Below, piece after piece: positions 24,012 to 32,315 of a stretch of 64,000 nucleotides of DNA (its first letter is position 1; each line of letters begins with the position of its first letter). The notes beneath the pieces are model-generated. The model did no database searches. It had not been told where the DNA came from and worked only from the letters and a program-made list of their open reading frames with translations. Where the stretch lies: NCBI GenBank assembly GCA_965217605.1, contig CBDCJB010000013.1, positions 558,001 through 622,000 on the forward strand. The letters run 5' to 3'. This DNA is from JAYYZW01 sp965217605 (GTDB lineage Bacteria > Pseudomonadota > Gammaproteobacteria > Ga0077536). The translations under genes and the position numbers were made by a program.

Positions 24012-24773
24012 CTAGGCGGCAGCTGATTTGCGCGCTTCCTCCTCGGTTCCGAAATCCCTTACGATGCCGGTGAACGCTTTAGGCTCGGGGTAACGGTAGG
24101 TTTTACCCTTGCTCGTCTTACGGCCCATGCCGACGATGGCTTCCGCCATCTTGGTCGCGCACACCACGCCGTCGAGTACCGGAATCTCGAGCTCGGCCTC
24201 GAGCTGATCGGCGAAATCGGCGAAACCGGCGCAGCCTAAGCAGATCGCCTCGGCATCATCCTCGGCCTTCGCTATGCGACATTCCTCGCGCAGACTCTCG
24301 AGCGAGCCCTCGGGATCACGTTCCACGTCGAGGACGTATAACGGCGACGTGCGCACCTTGACCTTGTGCGACAAACCGTAGTTCGCGACCATATCCTCCA
24401 CGCAGACTTTGAAGCGCGGAATGATGGTAACGATCGAGATCCGCGCGGCGAGTTGGCACGCCATATAGAGCGACGCTTCGGCGATCCCGATGACCGGCTT
24501 AGCAGTCATCTCGCGCGCGGCGTTGAGACCCGGGTCGCCGTAACAGGCGATGACGTAGGCGTCATACCCGCCTTCGGCATCGCCCTTCCTGATCTCGTTC
24601 AAAATACCGGGGACGCACAGATATTCGTCGTAAAACGATTCGATTGAGGCGGGCGCATCATCTGGCGTCACGGCGACGATTTCGGTATCCGGTAATGCTG
24701 CACTGCGTGCGGCCACACCGTCGGCATCGGTCATATCCGTGGAGGAGTTCGGGTTGATGATCATGATCTTCAT
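24012..24773 (-). CDS. Asp/Glu/hydantoin racemase
   Basis: A 253-residue racemase of the HyuE type. It shows the two catalytic cysteines in VIACYGDPGL and CLGCAGFAD, which form the two-base centre of cofactor-independent racemases, and the N-terminus KIMIINPNSSTDMT is characteristic. The start at 24773 has AGGAGAG about ten bases upstream; the frame extends further but without family similarity. A hydantoin racemase close to hydantoinase A/B supports stereo-inverting hydantoin use. Confidence 0.9.
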   Translation of the reverse strand: MKIMIINPNSSTDMTDADGVAARSAALPDTEIVAVTPDDAPASIESFYDEYLCVPGILNEIRKGDAEGGYDAYVIACYGDPGLNAAREMTAKPVIGIAEASLYMACQLAARISIVTIIPRFKVCVEDMVANYGLSHKVKVRTSPLYVLDVERDPEGSLESLREECRIAKAEDDAEAICLGCAGFADFADQLEAELEIPVLDGVVCATKMAEAIVGMGRKTSKGKTYRYPEPKAFTGIVRDFGTEEEARKSAAA

Positions 24774-24860
24774 GGGCGGCTCTCCTGATAGCTGGCCGAA
24801 CGTGGCAACAAACGGCGTCGCACGGAATAATACGCTCTCACCCCTGCGACGCATAGGCGC

Positions 24861-25760
24861 ATGGTGATCAACGATATGGTGACTAAAGAGATCAGCGCAA
24901 ACGATCCCTATCCGCGTCAACGCATTACGGTACGCGACGCGGAAATGGCCTATGTCGACGTCGGTGCTGGACAACCCGTCGTATTCCTCCACGGAAATCC
25001 TACGAGTTCCTACATCTGGCGCAACATCATTCCCTACCTTGAACCGATCGCGCGGTGCGTCGCACCGGATTTAATCGGCATGGGTGACTCGGGTCCGTGT
25101 CCACGCAATTGCTACCGTCTCTTCGAACAAGCGGCCTACCTCGATGCGTTCTTCGACGCCCTCGACCTCGACGAAGTGTGTCTGGTACTCCAGGATTGGG
25201 GCGTCGTGTTGGGCGTGGATTGGGCGCGGCGGCGAACCGAGCGTGTCAGCGGCATCGTGCACATGGAAGGCCTGATGCGCACCATGTCGTGGCCGGAATG
25301 GACCGAGGAAACGCGCGACTTCGTGCGTGACTTGAAAGGCGATGCGGGCGAACGGTTGATACTAGACGAGAACCGGATCGTCGAGGGCTTCCTCGTGATG
25401 GGGATCGCCCGTGAATTAGCGACCGCAGAAATGGAGCGCTACCGGCGCCCATACCGCGATTCCCGCGAAAGCCGCCAGCCAACCTTGGATCTGTCGCGCG
25501 AGATCCCGCTCGAAGGCCTGCCACCGGATTCCTGCGCGATGATCGACGCCAACGCCCAATGGCTGCGCGGTGCGTTCGATGTGCCGAAGCTCTTCATCAA
25601 CGGCGATCCCGGATTCAACGTGCGGGGCCCCGTGCGCGATTACACCCGGACCTTCCCCAACCAGGCCGAGATCACCGTCAGCGGTCTACACTTCCTGCAG
25701 GAAGACTCACCGCACGAGATCGGCGCCGCGGTTAAGGCGTTTTTCGAGGGATTGCCTTAG
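24861..25760 (+). CDS. Haloalkane dehalogenase (HLD-II/DhaA-like)
   Basis: A 299-residue alpha/beta hydrolase that swaps carbon-bound halogen for hydroxyl. The full catalytic pentad of the DhaA-like group can be placed: nucleophile Asp112 and halide-binding Trp113 in VLQDWGVVLG, halide-binding Asn46 in HGNPTSSYIWRN, acid Glu136 in VHMEGL, and base His277 in SGLHFLQEDSPHEIG. Length is normal (DhaA 293). Cytoplasmic. Its stop once overlapped the stop of the convergent SnoaL-like gene. A 256-bp element now separates them. Confidence 0.9.
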   Translation: MVINDMVTKEISANDPYPRQRITVRDAEMAYVDVGAGQPVVFLHGNPTSSYIWRNIIPYLEPIARCVAPDLIGMGDSGPCPRNCYRLFEQAAYLDAFFDALDLDEVCLVLQDWGVVLGVDWARRRTERVSGIVHMEGLMRTMSWPEWTEETRDFVRDLKGDAGERLILDENRIVEGFLVMGIARELATAEMERYRRPYRDSRESRQPTLDLSREIPLEGLPPDSCAMIDANAQWLRGAFDVPKLFINGDPGFNVRGPVRDYTRTFPNQAEITVSGLHFLQEDSPHEIGAAVKAFFEGLP

Positions 25761-25767
25761 ACGATCG

Positions 25768-26023
25768 TCGTGATTAGGGTCGGACCTACCCAATTAACTG
25801 AAATCGCTCCAAATCTATTCCATCATCACGCCGATAGGGCCCTTAAAAGCTCTATTTCGACACCAAAATAGTGCATTTGACGGCGCCACTTCTCCGTCCG
25901 AAGTTGAGATATGACTAAAGCTCCGATTTCGTGTCCAAAATCGTTCGTTTAAGCAATCGGGAACGCCACTATTGAATGAAATTCAAAGTAAGAACAATAA
26001 GTTGAGTAGGTCCGACCCCACAA
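25768..26023. mobile_element. 256-bp MITE-like element with twin hairpins
   Basis: Flanked by the exact 12-bp repeat CTTAGACGATCG (25756-25767 and 26024-26035). Near its ends GGGTCGGACCTAC (25777-25789) and GTAGGTCCGACCC (26006-26018) are perfect inverted repeats. Inside are two matching hairpins, CTATTT/AAATAG (25852-25871) and CGATTT/AAATCG (25924-25943), with eight-base loops CGACACCA and CGTGTCCA. No ORF. The flanking repeat contains the stop codons of both neighbouring genes. Confidence 0.75.
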
Positions 26024-26024
26024 C

Positions 26025-26444
26025 TTAGACGATCGGGGTCGTAGGACCGCCGCCTACTTCCCAGGCATTCGCGGTGCAGTCCCACAGCGCGATCTTGCCG
26101 TCGCGCATGGTGAGAAATTCGCTACCGCGATTCTGCATCTTCTTGCCAGTGACGGCATCCTCCCAATGACCCTCGAACCAACAGGCGACAGTATCACCCG
26201 TCACGGCGCGCAGCGTTTTCTCGAGCTTGTAATTCTTCTGGCGCTTAAAGCGCGCCTCGAGCCAGGCTTCGAGCGTGGCCAGGCCCTGCATTTCGGGAAA
26301 ATCCGCGTAGCGAATGACGACGTTGTGTGCGAAGCCTCGCAAGATCCGAGGAATGTCGCGTTGAATGAACGCATCCTGCGCTTCCTGGAGGATCTGCTCC
26401 GCTTCTTCGATCGAGATTTGGTCGATGACTTCCACGACGCTCAT
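26025..26444 (-). CDS. SnoaL/NTF2-like protein
   Basis: A 139-residue cone-fold protein: QILQEAQDAFIQRDIPRILR at the start, then VVIRYADFPEMQG and ending in a strand-rich segment with GSEFLTMRDGKIALWDCTAN. Such proteins bind or isomerise small hydrophobic compounds; a bound substrate is not predictable. Its ATG overlaps the TGA of the upstream LLM oxidoreductase (ATGA), so the two are co-translated and may act on one compound. The longer frame to 26828 only shadows the LLM gene. Confidence 0.8.
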   Translation of the reverse strand: MSVVEVIDQISIEEAEQILQEAQDAFIQRDIPRILRGFAHNVVIRYADFPEMQGLATLEAWLEARFKRQKNYKLEKTLRAVTGDTVACWFEGHWEDAVTGKKMQNRGSEFLTMRDGKIALWDCTANAWEVGGGPTTPIV

Positions 26445-27496
26445 CCTCCCTTCCTGAAATGCGGCATGACTTCTTCGGAGAACAGTTTCATACAGGCTTC
26501 CGTCTTTTTGGGATCCAGGCCCGGTAACTGCATCCACATGCACAAATGCGTTACGCGCGTCGCTTTCATGGAACGCTCGATCTCCTCGATGGCGTCCTCC
26601 GGCGTACCCACGATGATCGGCATCTGAAAGAACGTGAGGCCTTGCGTATCTCGAAGTTTCTCGGGCGGCGGGAAGCTCGACACCGACATGGTTTCGGAAA
26701 ACCATTTCACGTCGGCCGCTTCGCTCAACCAGTCGTGGTAACCGGCCATCGTGTAATGGGCGTGGTCTTGTGCCTCGTCCCAGGCCTGGTCGCGGGTGGG
26801 CGCGACGTAGACCAATCTGAAGTGGCACACGTGATGGTCGGCCGGATCTTTGCCGTGTTTCGCCAAGATCTCGTCGTAATAGGGCTGGATGGTTTCGCCC
26901 GCGTTGATCCCTGCGTGCGTGCCGTGCCGCGCGGCGCGTTCCGCAGCGACCTTGCTCATGATCGCAGTCCAGATCGGCGGACCGCCTTCTTGAACGGGTC
27001 GCGGCGTCATCGTGACGTCTTCCAAATTGTAGTACTCGCCGGAAAACGAAAACTTCTCTTGTGTAAACGCCAGATTCAAGATCTCGAGCTGCTCTTCCAT
27101 GCGCCCGGGCCGTTCCTCGCGGGGTATGCCGAAGCCTTTGAACTCCGGGACGCGGTACCCCAGGCCGACGCCCAGATCAAATCGACCGTTCGATAAGATA
27201 TCGATGGTCGCCGCATCTTCGGCCACCTGCACCGGATGCTTGCCCAAGGGAAGCAGGATCACGAAGGTGCCGAACCGAATGGTCTTGGTCCGATTCGCAA
27301 CGGCGCCGGCGATGGGGAACAGCGAGGGCGACCAACCGTCCGGTAAGAAATGGTGTTCGGATAGCCAGAACTGGTCGAAGCCCAGGTCTTCGCCAACCTC
27401 GGCCTGGCGTAACTGTGATTCGTAAAACTCAGGCCAAGGTACGCGCCATTGCGGTGGGTTTCGAAACGGGGAAAACAATCCGAATTGCATGCTCAT
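26441..27496 (-). CDS. LLM-class flavin-dependent oxidoreductase
   Basis: A 351-residue bacterial-luciferase-like TIM-barrel enzyme (FGLFSPFRNPPQWRVPWPEF at the start, FDQFWLSEHHFLPDGWSPS, then GTFVILLPLGKHPVQVAEDA and NGRFDLGVGLGYRVPEF). It would use FMNH2 or F420H2 with O2 or an acceptor. Coupled by overlap to the SnoaL-like gene downstream. It heads a two-gene unit, and the substrate is unknown. Four other LLM genes lie in the window. Confidence 0.88.
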   Translation of the reverse strand: MSMQFGLFSPFRNPPQWRVPWPEFYESQLRQAEVGEDLGFDQFWLSEHHFLPDGWSPSLFPIAGAVANRTKTIRFGTFVILLPLGKHPVQVAEDAATIDILSNGRFDLGVGLGYRVPEFKGFGIPREERPGRMEEQLEILNLAFTQEKFSFSGEYYNLEDVTMTPRPVQEGGPPIWTAIMSKVAAERAARHGTHAGINAGETIQPYYDEILAKHGKDPADHHVCHFRLVYVAPTRDQAWDEAQDHAHYTMAGYHDWLSEAADVKWFSETMSVSSFPPPEKLRDTQGLTFFQMPIIVGTPEDAIEEIERSMKATRVTHLCMWMQLPGLDPKKTEACMKLFSEEVMPHFRKGG

Positions 27497-27564
27497 CTTT
27501 GACCTCCTCCCACATCGAACTGGATCCTTTTTCTACGGGACGGTCTTGAATCGATCCGGCGGGG

Positions 27565-28095
27565 TCAGCGCCCCTTACGAGCGTTACTGAGTGCCTCGCC
27601 CATCTTGAGCAGGAAATACAGGCTTTGCTGCGATTCCGGTTTACCCATGAGCGAAACGGTCGCCATCAAGCCGCCTTTCGGCGGGTTTTGAGCGACCTCC
27701 GCGCTTGCAGTCTCCAAGGCCTGCACGAGATCGGTGGCGCATTGCGCCATCTCGTCGCTACCCAGGGTATTGATGCTCTGCTCGGCAAACGCTGCGAGCC
27801 GCTCGACGATGCTGTCGGTCGTCGCGGAGCGCGCCGCGTGCAGCACCATGACCGTTTGAAACAGCGTATCGAGTGCGCCAATGCGGTGAAACTCCGTGAT
27901 CTTGTCGATGATCGCGTGTACCGCGGCGGCAGTTTCGGGATCGCTCAAGCGATCGACGACTTCGAGCGCGGCGCCGCTGGTCGTCGCCAGGCGCTCGACC
28001 ATGGAATCCGTCAACGCGTCGCGCGCGGCCGTCATGACGCGATCGACTTCGGCGGACGTGGTACCCGCCATCGTGCTTTCCATTGAACTAGCCAT
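27565..28095 (-). CDS. DUF1641 protein paired with an Sqr-like flavoprotein
   Basis: A 176-residue largely helical protein with the DUF1641 core (LFQTVMVLHAARSATTDSIV, then KGGLMATVSLMGKPESQQSL and LYFLLKMGEAL). Proteins of this family are typically encoded next to sulfide:quinone-reductase-like or formate-linked flavoproteins, as here: it follows such a gene by 10 bases. It probably assists or tethers that enzyme. No catalytic motif seen. Confidence 0.8.
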   Translation of the reverse strand: MASSMESTMAGTTSAEVDRVMTAARDALTDSMVERLATTSGAALEVVDRLSDPETAAAVHAIIDKITEFHRIGALDTLFQTVMVLHAARSATTDSIVERLAAFAEQSINTLGSDEMAQCATDLVQALETASAEVAQNPPKGGLMATVSLMGKPESQQSLYFLLKMGEALSNARKGR

Positions 28096-28105
28096 GACCG
28101 CGCTC

Positions 28106-29245
28106 CTATAGCAAGCCGCGTGCGGACAACCAGTACAGACGGTTGTACGCGAGCTTGAACCAATGGACCATTTGGGACGGCGGACCGGGGTTGGGCGGCG
28201 TGGTGTAGTTGAACCATACGTAGGTGCCGTCGTTCATCCCGGTCTCGACGAAGCAAAAGACTTTACCGTCGTATTTGCGCGCCATGCTCCCTTCGGTCGC
28301 AAGCGATACCAGGTTGTCGATAATCGTATCGGCTTCGAAGTGGGCCGTGGAGCCGGCCTTCGAGATCGGGATATTGGTCGTGTCGCCGCAGACGAAGACG
28401 TTGTCCGTGCCTTCCATCAACAGGCTTTCACGCTCCGTCGGCACCCAACCGCCGGCGCCTAGTTCCGAATCCGTGATCACCTCCGCGCCGTTGTGTGGCG
28501 GTATGGTCACCAACAGGTCGTATTCGAGACTCACTTCTTCTTCCGAGTAGATAACCTTGTTCTGCGGGTCGACGTCTTTCGCATTGAAGAAGATTTCGGA
28601 CTTAATACCCGCCTTGGAAAATTCCGCTTCGGCCCAATGGCCGACGGGTTCCAGCGCATGTAAGCGTCCGATCGGGTAGGTGTAGGTCAGTTCCGTTTTA
28701 TCGAGCAATCCGCGTCCTGCCAGGTAATCGCGGATCATGAACGTGATCTCGAGCGGCGCGACCGGGCATTTGTGCGGCGCATTGACGTTGATTACGACCC
28801 GACCGCCGTCGAAGCCGTCAAGCGCCTCGCGCATCTTGCGCGCGCCGTCTAGGTCGTAAAACCACTCCGCGCCCTCGGCCATACCGGGGATCGTGTCGGG
28901 CCGAATCCGCGAACCCGTGGCGATCACGAGGTAGTCGTAATCGAAGGATTTACCGGACTCCGTACCGACCGCTTTGGCCTGGGTGTCGATCTTGGTCGCC
29001 GGATCGACCATGAAGTTAACGCGTCGATCGAGCACCGAGGTCTGATCGCGGAACAGTTCTTTTTCCCGGATCTTGCCGAACGGGACGTACAGCAGCCCCG
29101 GTTGGTACATGTGCGTTTCGGTCGCACCCAGCATCGTGATCGAGACTTCACTGCTGCGCAGCTCGCTGCCGAGCTGCCGGCACAAACCGTTCGCAATGAT
29201 CGTTCCGGCGAGGCCGCCGCCTACGATTAGAATTTTCTTTGCCAT
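28106..29245 (-). CDS. Sulfide:quinone-oxidoreductase-like flavoprotein
   Basis: A 379-residue FAD enzyme. The dinucleotide site GGGLAG is at residues 9-14, the second site is DYLVIATGSRIRPD, and the FAD ribityl motif is VFVCGDTTNIP. Cys160 in NAPHKCPVAPLEITFM is placed like an active-site cysteine of SQR enzymes. It would pass electrons from sulfide or polysulfide to quinone at the inner membrane. The C-terminal WFKLAYNRLYWLS is amphipathic and could dock it to the membrane. Lies with DUF1641, TusA and DsrE2-type genes, supporting a sulfur role. Confidence 0.85.
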   Translation of the reverse strand: MAKKILIVGGGLAGTIIANGLCRQLGSELRSSEVSITMLGATETHMYQPGLLYVPFGKIREKELFRDQTSVLDRRVNFMVDPATKIDTQAKAVGTESGKSFDYDYLVIATGSRIRPDTIPGMAEGAEWFYDLDGARKMREALDGFDGGRVVINVNAPHKCPVAPLEITFMIRDYLAGRGLLDKTELTYTYPIGRLHALEPVGHWAEAEFSKAGIKSEIFFNAKDVDPQNKVIYSEEEVSLEYDLLVTIPPHNGAEVITDSELGAGGWVPTERESLLMEGTDNVFVCGDTTNIPISKAGSTAHFEADTIIDNLVSLATEGSMARKYDGKVFCFVETGMNDGTYVWFNYTTPPNPGPPSQMVHWFKLAYNRLYWLSARGLL

Positions 29246-29298
29246 GGGCTATATCCCCCCTTGTTATTACCGGACCGCGAGGATGGATTGCGACCCGC

Positions 29299-29529
29299 TT
29301 ATTTCAATTTACGGACTACGATGTGCCAGGCGTCCTCCTGTTCTTCGATTCCGATCATCTCGTGTTTAACTTTCGCGACCCACGCGGGAATGTCGTGCGC
29401 CGATCCCTTGTCAGTCGACAACACTTCAATTTCGTCGCCTATTTCGATCAGCTTGAGGTTAGCGATCAACTCCATCAATGGTCCGGGACAGAACGCGCCA
29501 CGGGCGTCGATCAACTTTCGTTCACTCAT
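29299..29529 (-). CDS. TusA-family sulfurtransferase
   Basis: A 76-residue sulfur carrier with the family signature ARGAFCPGPLMELI; Cys14 carries the persulfide. Normal length. It lies between the Sqr-like gene and a DsrE2-type gene on one strand, the usual trio in organisms that handle reduced sulfur in the cytoplasm. It likely moves sulfane sulfur between them rather than modifying tRNA. Confidence 0.9.
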   Translation of the reverse strand: MSERKLIDARGAFCPGPLMELIANLKLIEIGDEIEVLSTDKGSAHDIPAWVAKVKHEMIGIEEQEDAWHIVVRKLK

Positions 29530-29553
29530 GGATTTAGTATATGAAGCGCCACA

Positions 29554-29949
29554 TCAAAATACGACCAGCTGGCCCTTTTCCGCTTCCGAAAGAAACGTCG
29601 TCAGGCCGCCGACGTCATCGAAAACTTCGTCTACGAGCGCTTCGAGCCCGATCTGTGCAACGTCCAGCGACATCGAACAGGCATAGATTTTCATGTCACC
29701 GAGCATCTTGCCCTGTTGCATGAGCTCGATCGCATCGGGTGCGCCGCGGTCCTTCATGATTTGGGAGTATTCACCGCCGGCGTACCGATCGCTCGCCGCG
29801 TCCTTTTTGAAGACATTCATCGCGTTCATGCTGACAAAGATCTCGACGGGGCGTTCCGACACTGCGGCGACGGAGGCGGTCATCGCGGCCATCTGAATCT
29901 TTTCGTGATCGCCGGAGCAGAGCATGATGTAGAGCGGTGGTGTGTCCAT
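29554..29949 (-). CDS. DsrE2/DsrE-F-H-like sulfur-relay protein
   Basis: A 131-residue protein. YIMLCSGDHEKIQMA (Cys11) and IYACSMSLDVAQI (Cys91) are typical of the DsrE2 family, in which the second cysteine holds a persulfide. The following gene is TusA, its known trafficking partner in sulfur oxidisers. Cytoplasmic; a possible membrane segment of longer DsrE2 proteins is weak here. It probably forms an operon from 29949 to 27565. Confidence 0.88.
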   Translation of the reverse strand: MDTPPLYIMLCSGDHEKIQMAAMTASVAAVSERPVEIFVSMNAMNVFKKDAASDRYAGGEYSQIMKDRGAPDAIELMQQGKMLGDMKIYACSMSLDVAQIGLEALVDEVFDDVGGLTTFLSEAEKGQLVVF

Positions 29950-29976
29950 AGGTTTCAGTGCCCCCGGGTCAATGTA

Positions 29977-30588
29977 TCACGGCAAACGCCCAGCGGCCGC
30001 CTGCTCGACGAACTCCAAGCGATCCTGACCGAAAAACATGCGTTCTCCCGCGAATAACGTCGGCGTACCGAAGGCGCCGCGATTAACGGCTTCCTGTGTG
30101 GTCGCGATCAGCTCGTCTTTGATCGCCTGGCGTTTGATCCCATCCAGAAATAGGTGTGAATCGAATCCGGCGCCGTCGAGTTTTTGCTCAAATACCGCCA
30201 GGTCCTGCATGTTCAAACCTTCGACCCAGATCGCGTTGAACACCATGTTGTAGTAATCGGCGAAGCAGTTGTGCTCGCGCGCGACGTACGCACCCCGCAT
30301 CAGCGGCATGGTGTTCGTGATCAAGATCTCCGGATACGCATAGGTCACCCCGTATTTGGCCGCAAAGAGCTCGAGGTCGCCTTTGAACCAGTTCATCTTC
30401 GCCTCGACCGCGCCAGGCGGCCTGTTGCCGGTCAATTTGAATATACCGCCCAACAGCACGGGCCGGTACACCAGTTCGGCGCCCGTCCGTTCCTCGATAC
30501 CCGGCAATTGCGTGTGGGCGAGGTACGACGGGCCGCTGCCAAAGTCGAAGAAGAATTCAATCTGTTTAGACATGGGCGTCACGCTCAA
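29977..30588 (-). CDS. 2-Hydroxychromene-2-carboxylate isomerase-like protein
   Basis: A 203-residue kappa-GST/DsbA-fold protein (KQIEFFFDFGSGPSYLAHTQ, then VYRPVLLGGIFKLTGNRPPG, and NRGAFGTPTLFAGERMFFGQ near the end with the cis-proline). Relatives are glutathione-dependent isomerases in naphthalene breakdown. The serine in SGPSYLA occupies the catalytic position. Its first codon overlaps the stop of the acyl-CoA synthetase gene (ATGA), so it is translated with it. Confidence 0.85.
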   Translation of the reverse strand: MSVTPMSKQIEFFFDFGSGPSYLAHTQLPGIEERTGAELVYRPVLLGGIFKLTGNRPPGAVEAKMNWFKGDLELFAAKYGVTYAYPEILITNTMPLMRGAYVAREHNCFADYYNMVFNAIWVEGLNMQDLAVFEQKLDGAGFDSHLFLDGIKRQAIKDELIATTQEAVNRGAFGTPTLFAGERMFFGQDRLEFVEQAAAGRLP

Positions 30589-32222
30589 GCGGTGTCCGGT
30601 AATTCGTAGTCGCTGAACTGCTCGCGCAGCGACAATTTACTGATTTTCCCCGTCGCCGTGTGCGGAATTTCATCGACGAAGACCACGTCATTGGGGATCC
30701 ACCACTTCGCGACTTTTCCTTCGAACCAGCCGAGCAGCTCTTCGCGCGTCGCCTCGACGCCGCCCTCCTTCACGACCACGAGCAGCGGTCGCTCCTGCCA
30801 TTTCGGATGAGGCGCACCGATCACCGCAGCTTCGGCGACGGCCGGGTGGCCGACGGCGACGTTCTCCAATTCGATCGAGCTGATCCACTCGCCGCCGGAT
30901 TTGATCACGTCCTTGGTGCGATCCGTGATACGGACGTAGCCTTCCGCGTCGATGGTCGCGACGTCACCGGTGTTGAACCAGCCGTCGGCTTCGTGCGCGT
31001 CGCTCGGCTTGCCCAATTCGTAATAGTTGCTGATCACCCACGGGCCGCGGACCTTGAGCGCGCCGAAGGCCTTGCCGTCCCACGGTAATTCCTTGCCATT
31101 ATCGTCGGTGATCTTGATTTCAACGCCGGGCACGGGTCGTCCAACGCTTTGGAAGAGCTCGTCTTGTTCGGCCTGCGACAGACCGGCATTCGCCGGTTTC
31201 GGCGTATTGAGCGTTCCGATCGGGCTCATCTCGGTCATGCCCCAGGCGTGCAATACGGTCACGTCGTGCGCTTCGCGGAATTCCTGCATCATCGACACCG
31301 GACAAGCCGACCCGCCGATGGCCGTACGGCTCATCGGCTTCAAATTACGCCCGCTATCCTTGACGTATTTGAGCACAGGTAACCACACCGTCGGTACGCC
31401 GCCGGCGATCGTCACGCGCTCTTCGTTAATGAGGTCGACCAGCGCCGCCGGATCGCTGAGCTTCGGGCCCGGCATGACGAGTTTCGCGCCGACCATCGGC
31501 GCGCTGAACGGCAGGCCCCAGGCATTGACGTGGAACATCGGCACGATGGGCATGATGCAGTCCAGCGCAGACAGGTTGAGCACATCCGGCAGCGCATGAC
31601 CGTAGGTATGCAACAGCGTCGAGCGGTGGCTGTACAGCGATCCTTTCGGATTACCGGTCGTACCCGAGGTGTAACACAGGCCGCTGGCGCGATTTTCGTC
31701 GAAATCAGGCCACGCGTATGCGCCGGGTTCCGCAGCCAACAGCGTCTCGTAACAGTGCGCATTGGCTAACGTGGTCGCGGGCATGTGCGCGCCATCGGTC
31801 GTGACGACGTAGCCCTTGACCTGCGGACATTGAGCTGCGATTGCCTCCAGCACTGACACGAATGCGATGTCCGTGAAGATCCACTCGTCGCCAGAGTGGT
31901 TGATGATATAGACGAGTTGCTCGGCGAACAGGCGCGGGTTGAGGGTATGGTAGACGCGGCCGCTGCACGCAATCCCGTAGTACAGCTCGAAGTGCCTGAA
32001 ATCGTTCCACGCCAGAGTCGCAATGCGCGCGTCGGCCCCAGCACCCAAGCCGTCCAAGGCGTTGGCGAGTTGGCGGCACCGGCCAGCCCAATCCCGATAG
32101 GTGTAGCGGTGGCGGGCATGATCGGCCGTCACCGACACGACTTCCTGATTGGGATGATTGCGTTCCGCATGCACCAAGATCGACTTGATCAACAGCGGGA
32201 TATCCATCATCAGGCCCTGCAT
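30585..32222 (-). CDS. Acyl-CoA synthetase (long/medium-chain, AMP-forming)
   Basis: A 545-residue ANL-superfamily ligase that activates a carboxylic acid as an adenylate and then its CoA thioester. Visible motifs: the P-loop CYTSGTTGNPKGSLYSH, HAWGMTEMSP, GWFNTGDVATID and the C-terminal catalytic lysine in TATGKISKLSLREQF. The start at 32222 has AGGAG eight bases upstream; the frame continues further without family similarity. Downstream overlap with the isomerase-like gene. Probably cytoplasmic and feeding beta-oxidation with the nearby crotonases. Confidence 0.92.
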   Translation of the reverse strand: MQGLMMDIPLLIKSILVHAERNHPNQEVVSVTADHARHRYTYRDWAGRCRQLANALDGLGAGADARIATLAWNDFRHFELYYGIACSGRVYHTLNPRLFAEQLVYIINHSGDEWIFTDIAFVSVLEAIAAQCPQVKGYVVTTDGAHMPATTLANAHCYETLLAAEPGAYAWPDFDENRASGLCYTSGTTGNPKGSLYSHRSTLLHTYGHALPDVLNLSALDCIMPIVPMFHVNAWGLPFSAPMVGAKLVMPGPKLSDPAALVDLINEERVTIAGGVPTVWLPVLKYVKDSGRNLKPMSRTAIGGSACPVSMMQEFREAHDVTVLHAWGMTEMSPIGTLNTPKPANAGLSQAEQDELFQSVGRPVPGVEIKITDDNGKELPWDGKAFGALKVRGPWVISNYYELGKPSDAHEADGWFNTGDVATIDAEGYVRITDRTKDVIKSGGEWISSIELENVAVGHPAVAEAAVIGAPHPKWQERPLLVVVKEGGVEATREELLGWFEGKVAKWWIPNDVVFVDEIPHTATGKISKLSLREQFSDYELPDTA

Positions 32223-32315
32223 GATCTGCTCCTGTTCTGATTGCGAAATTCGTTCAGCGCATAAGTCGGATCGTCCCTTACCTATGTTAATCGATCGTGA
32301 GAAAATCGACGGACG

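Noticed and set aside
26445..26828. N-terminal extension of the SnoaL-like gene
   Set aside because: It lies inside the LLM gene in another frame and shows arginine-rich shadow composition. The ATGA overlap at 26441-26444 gives a natural start.
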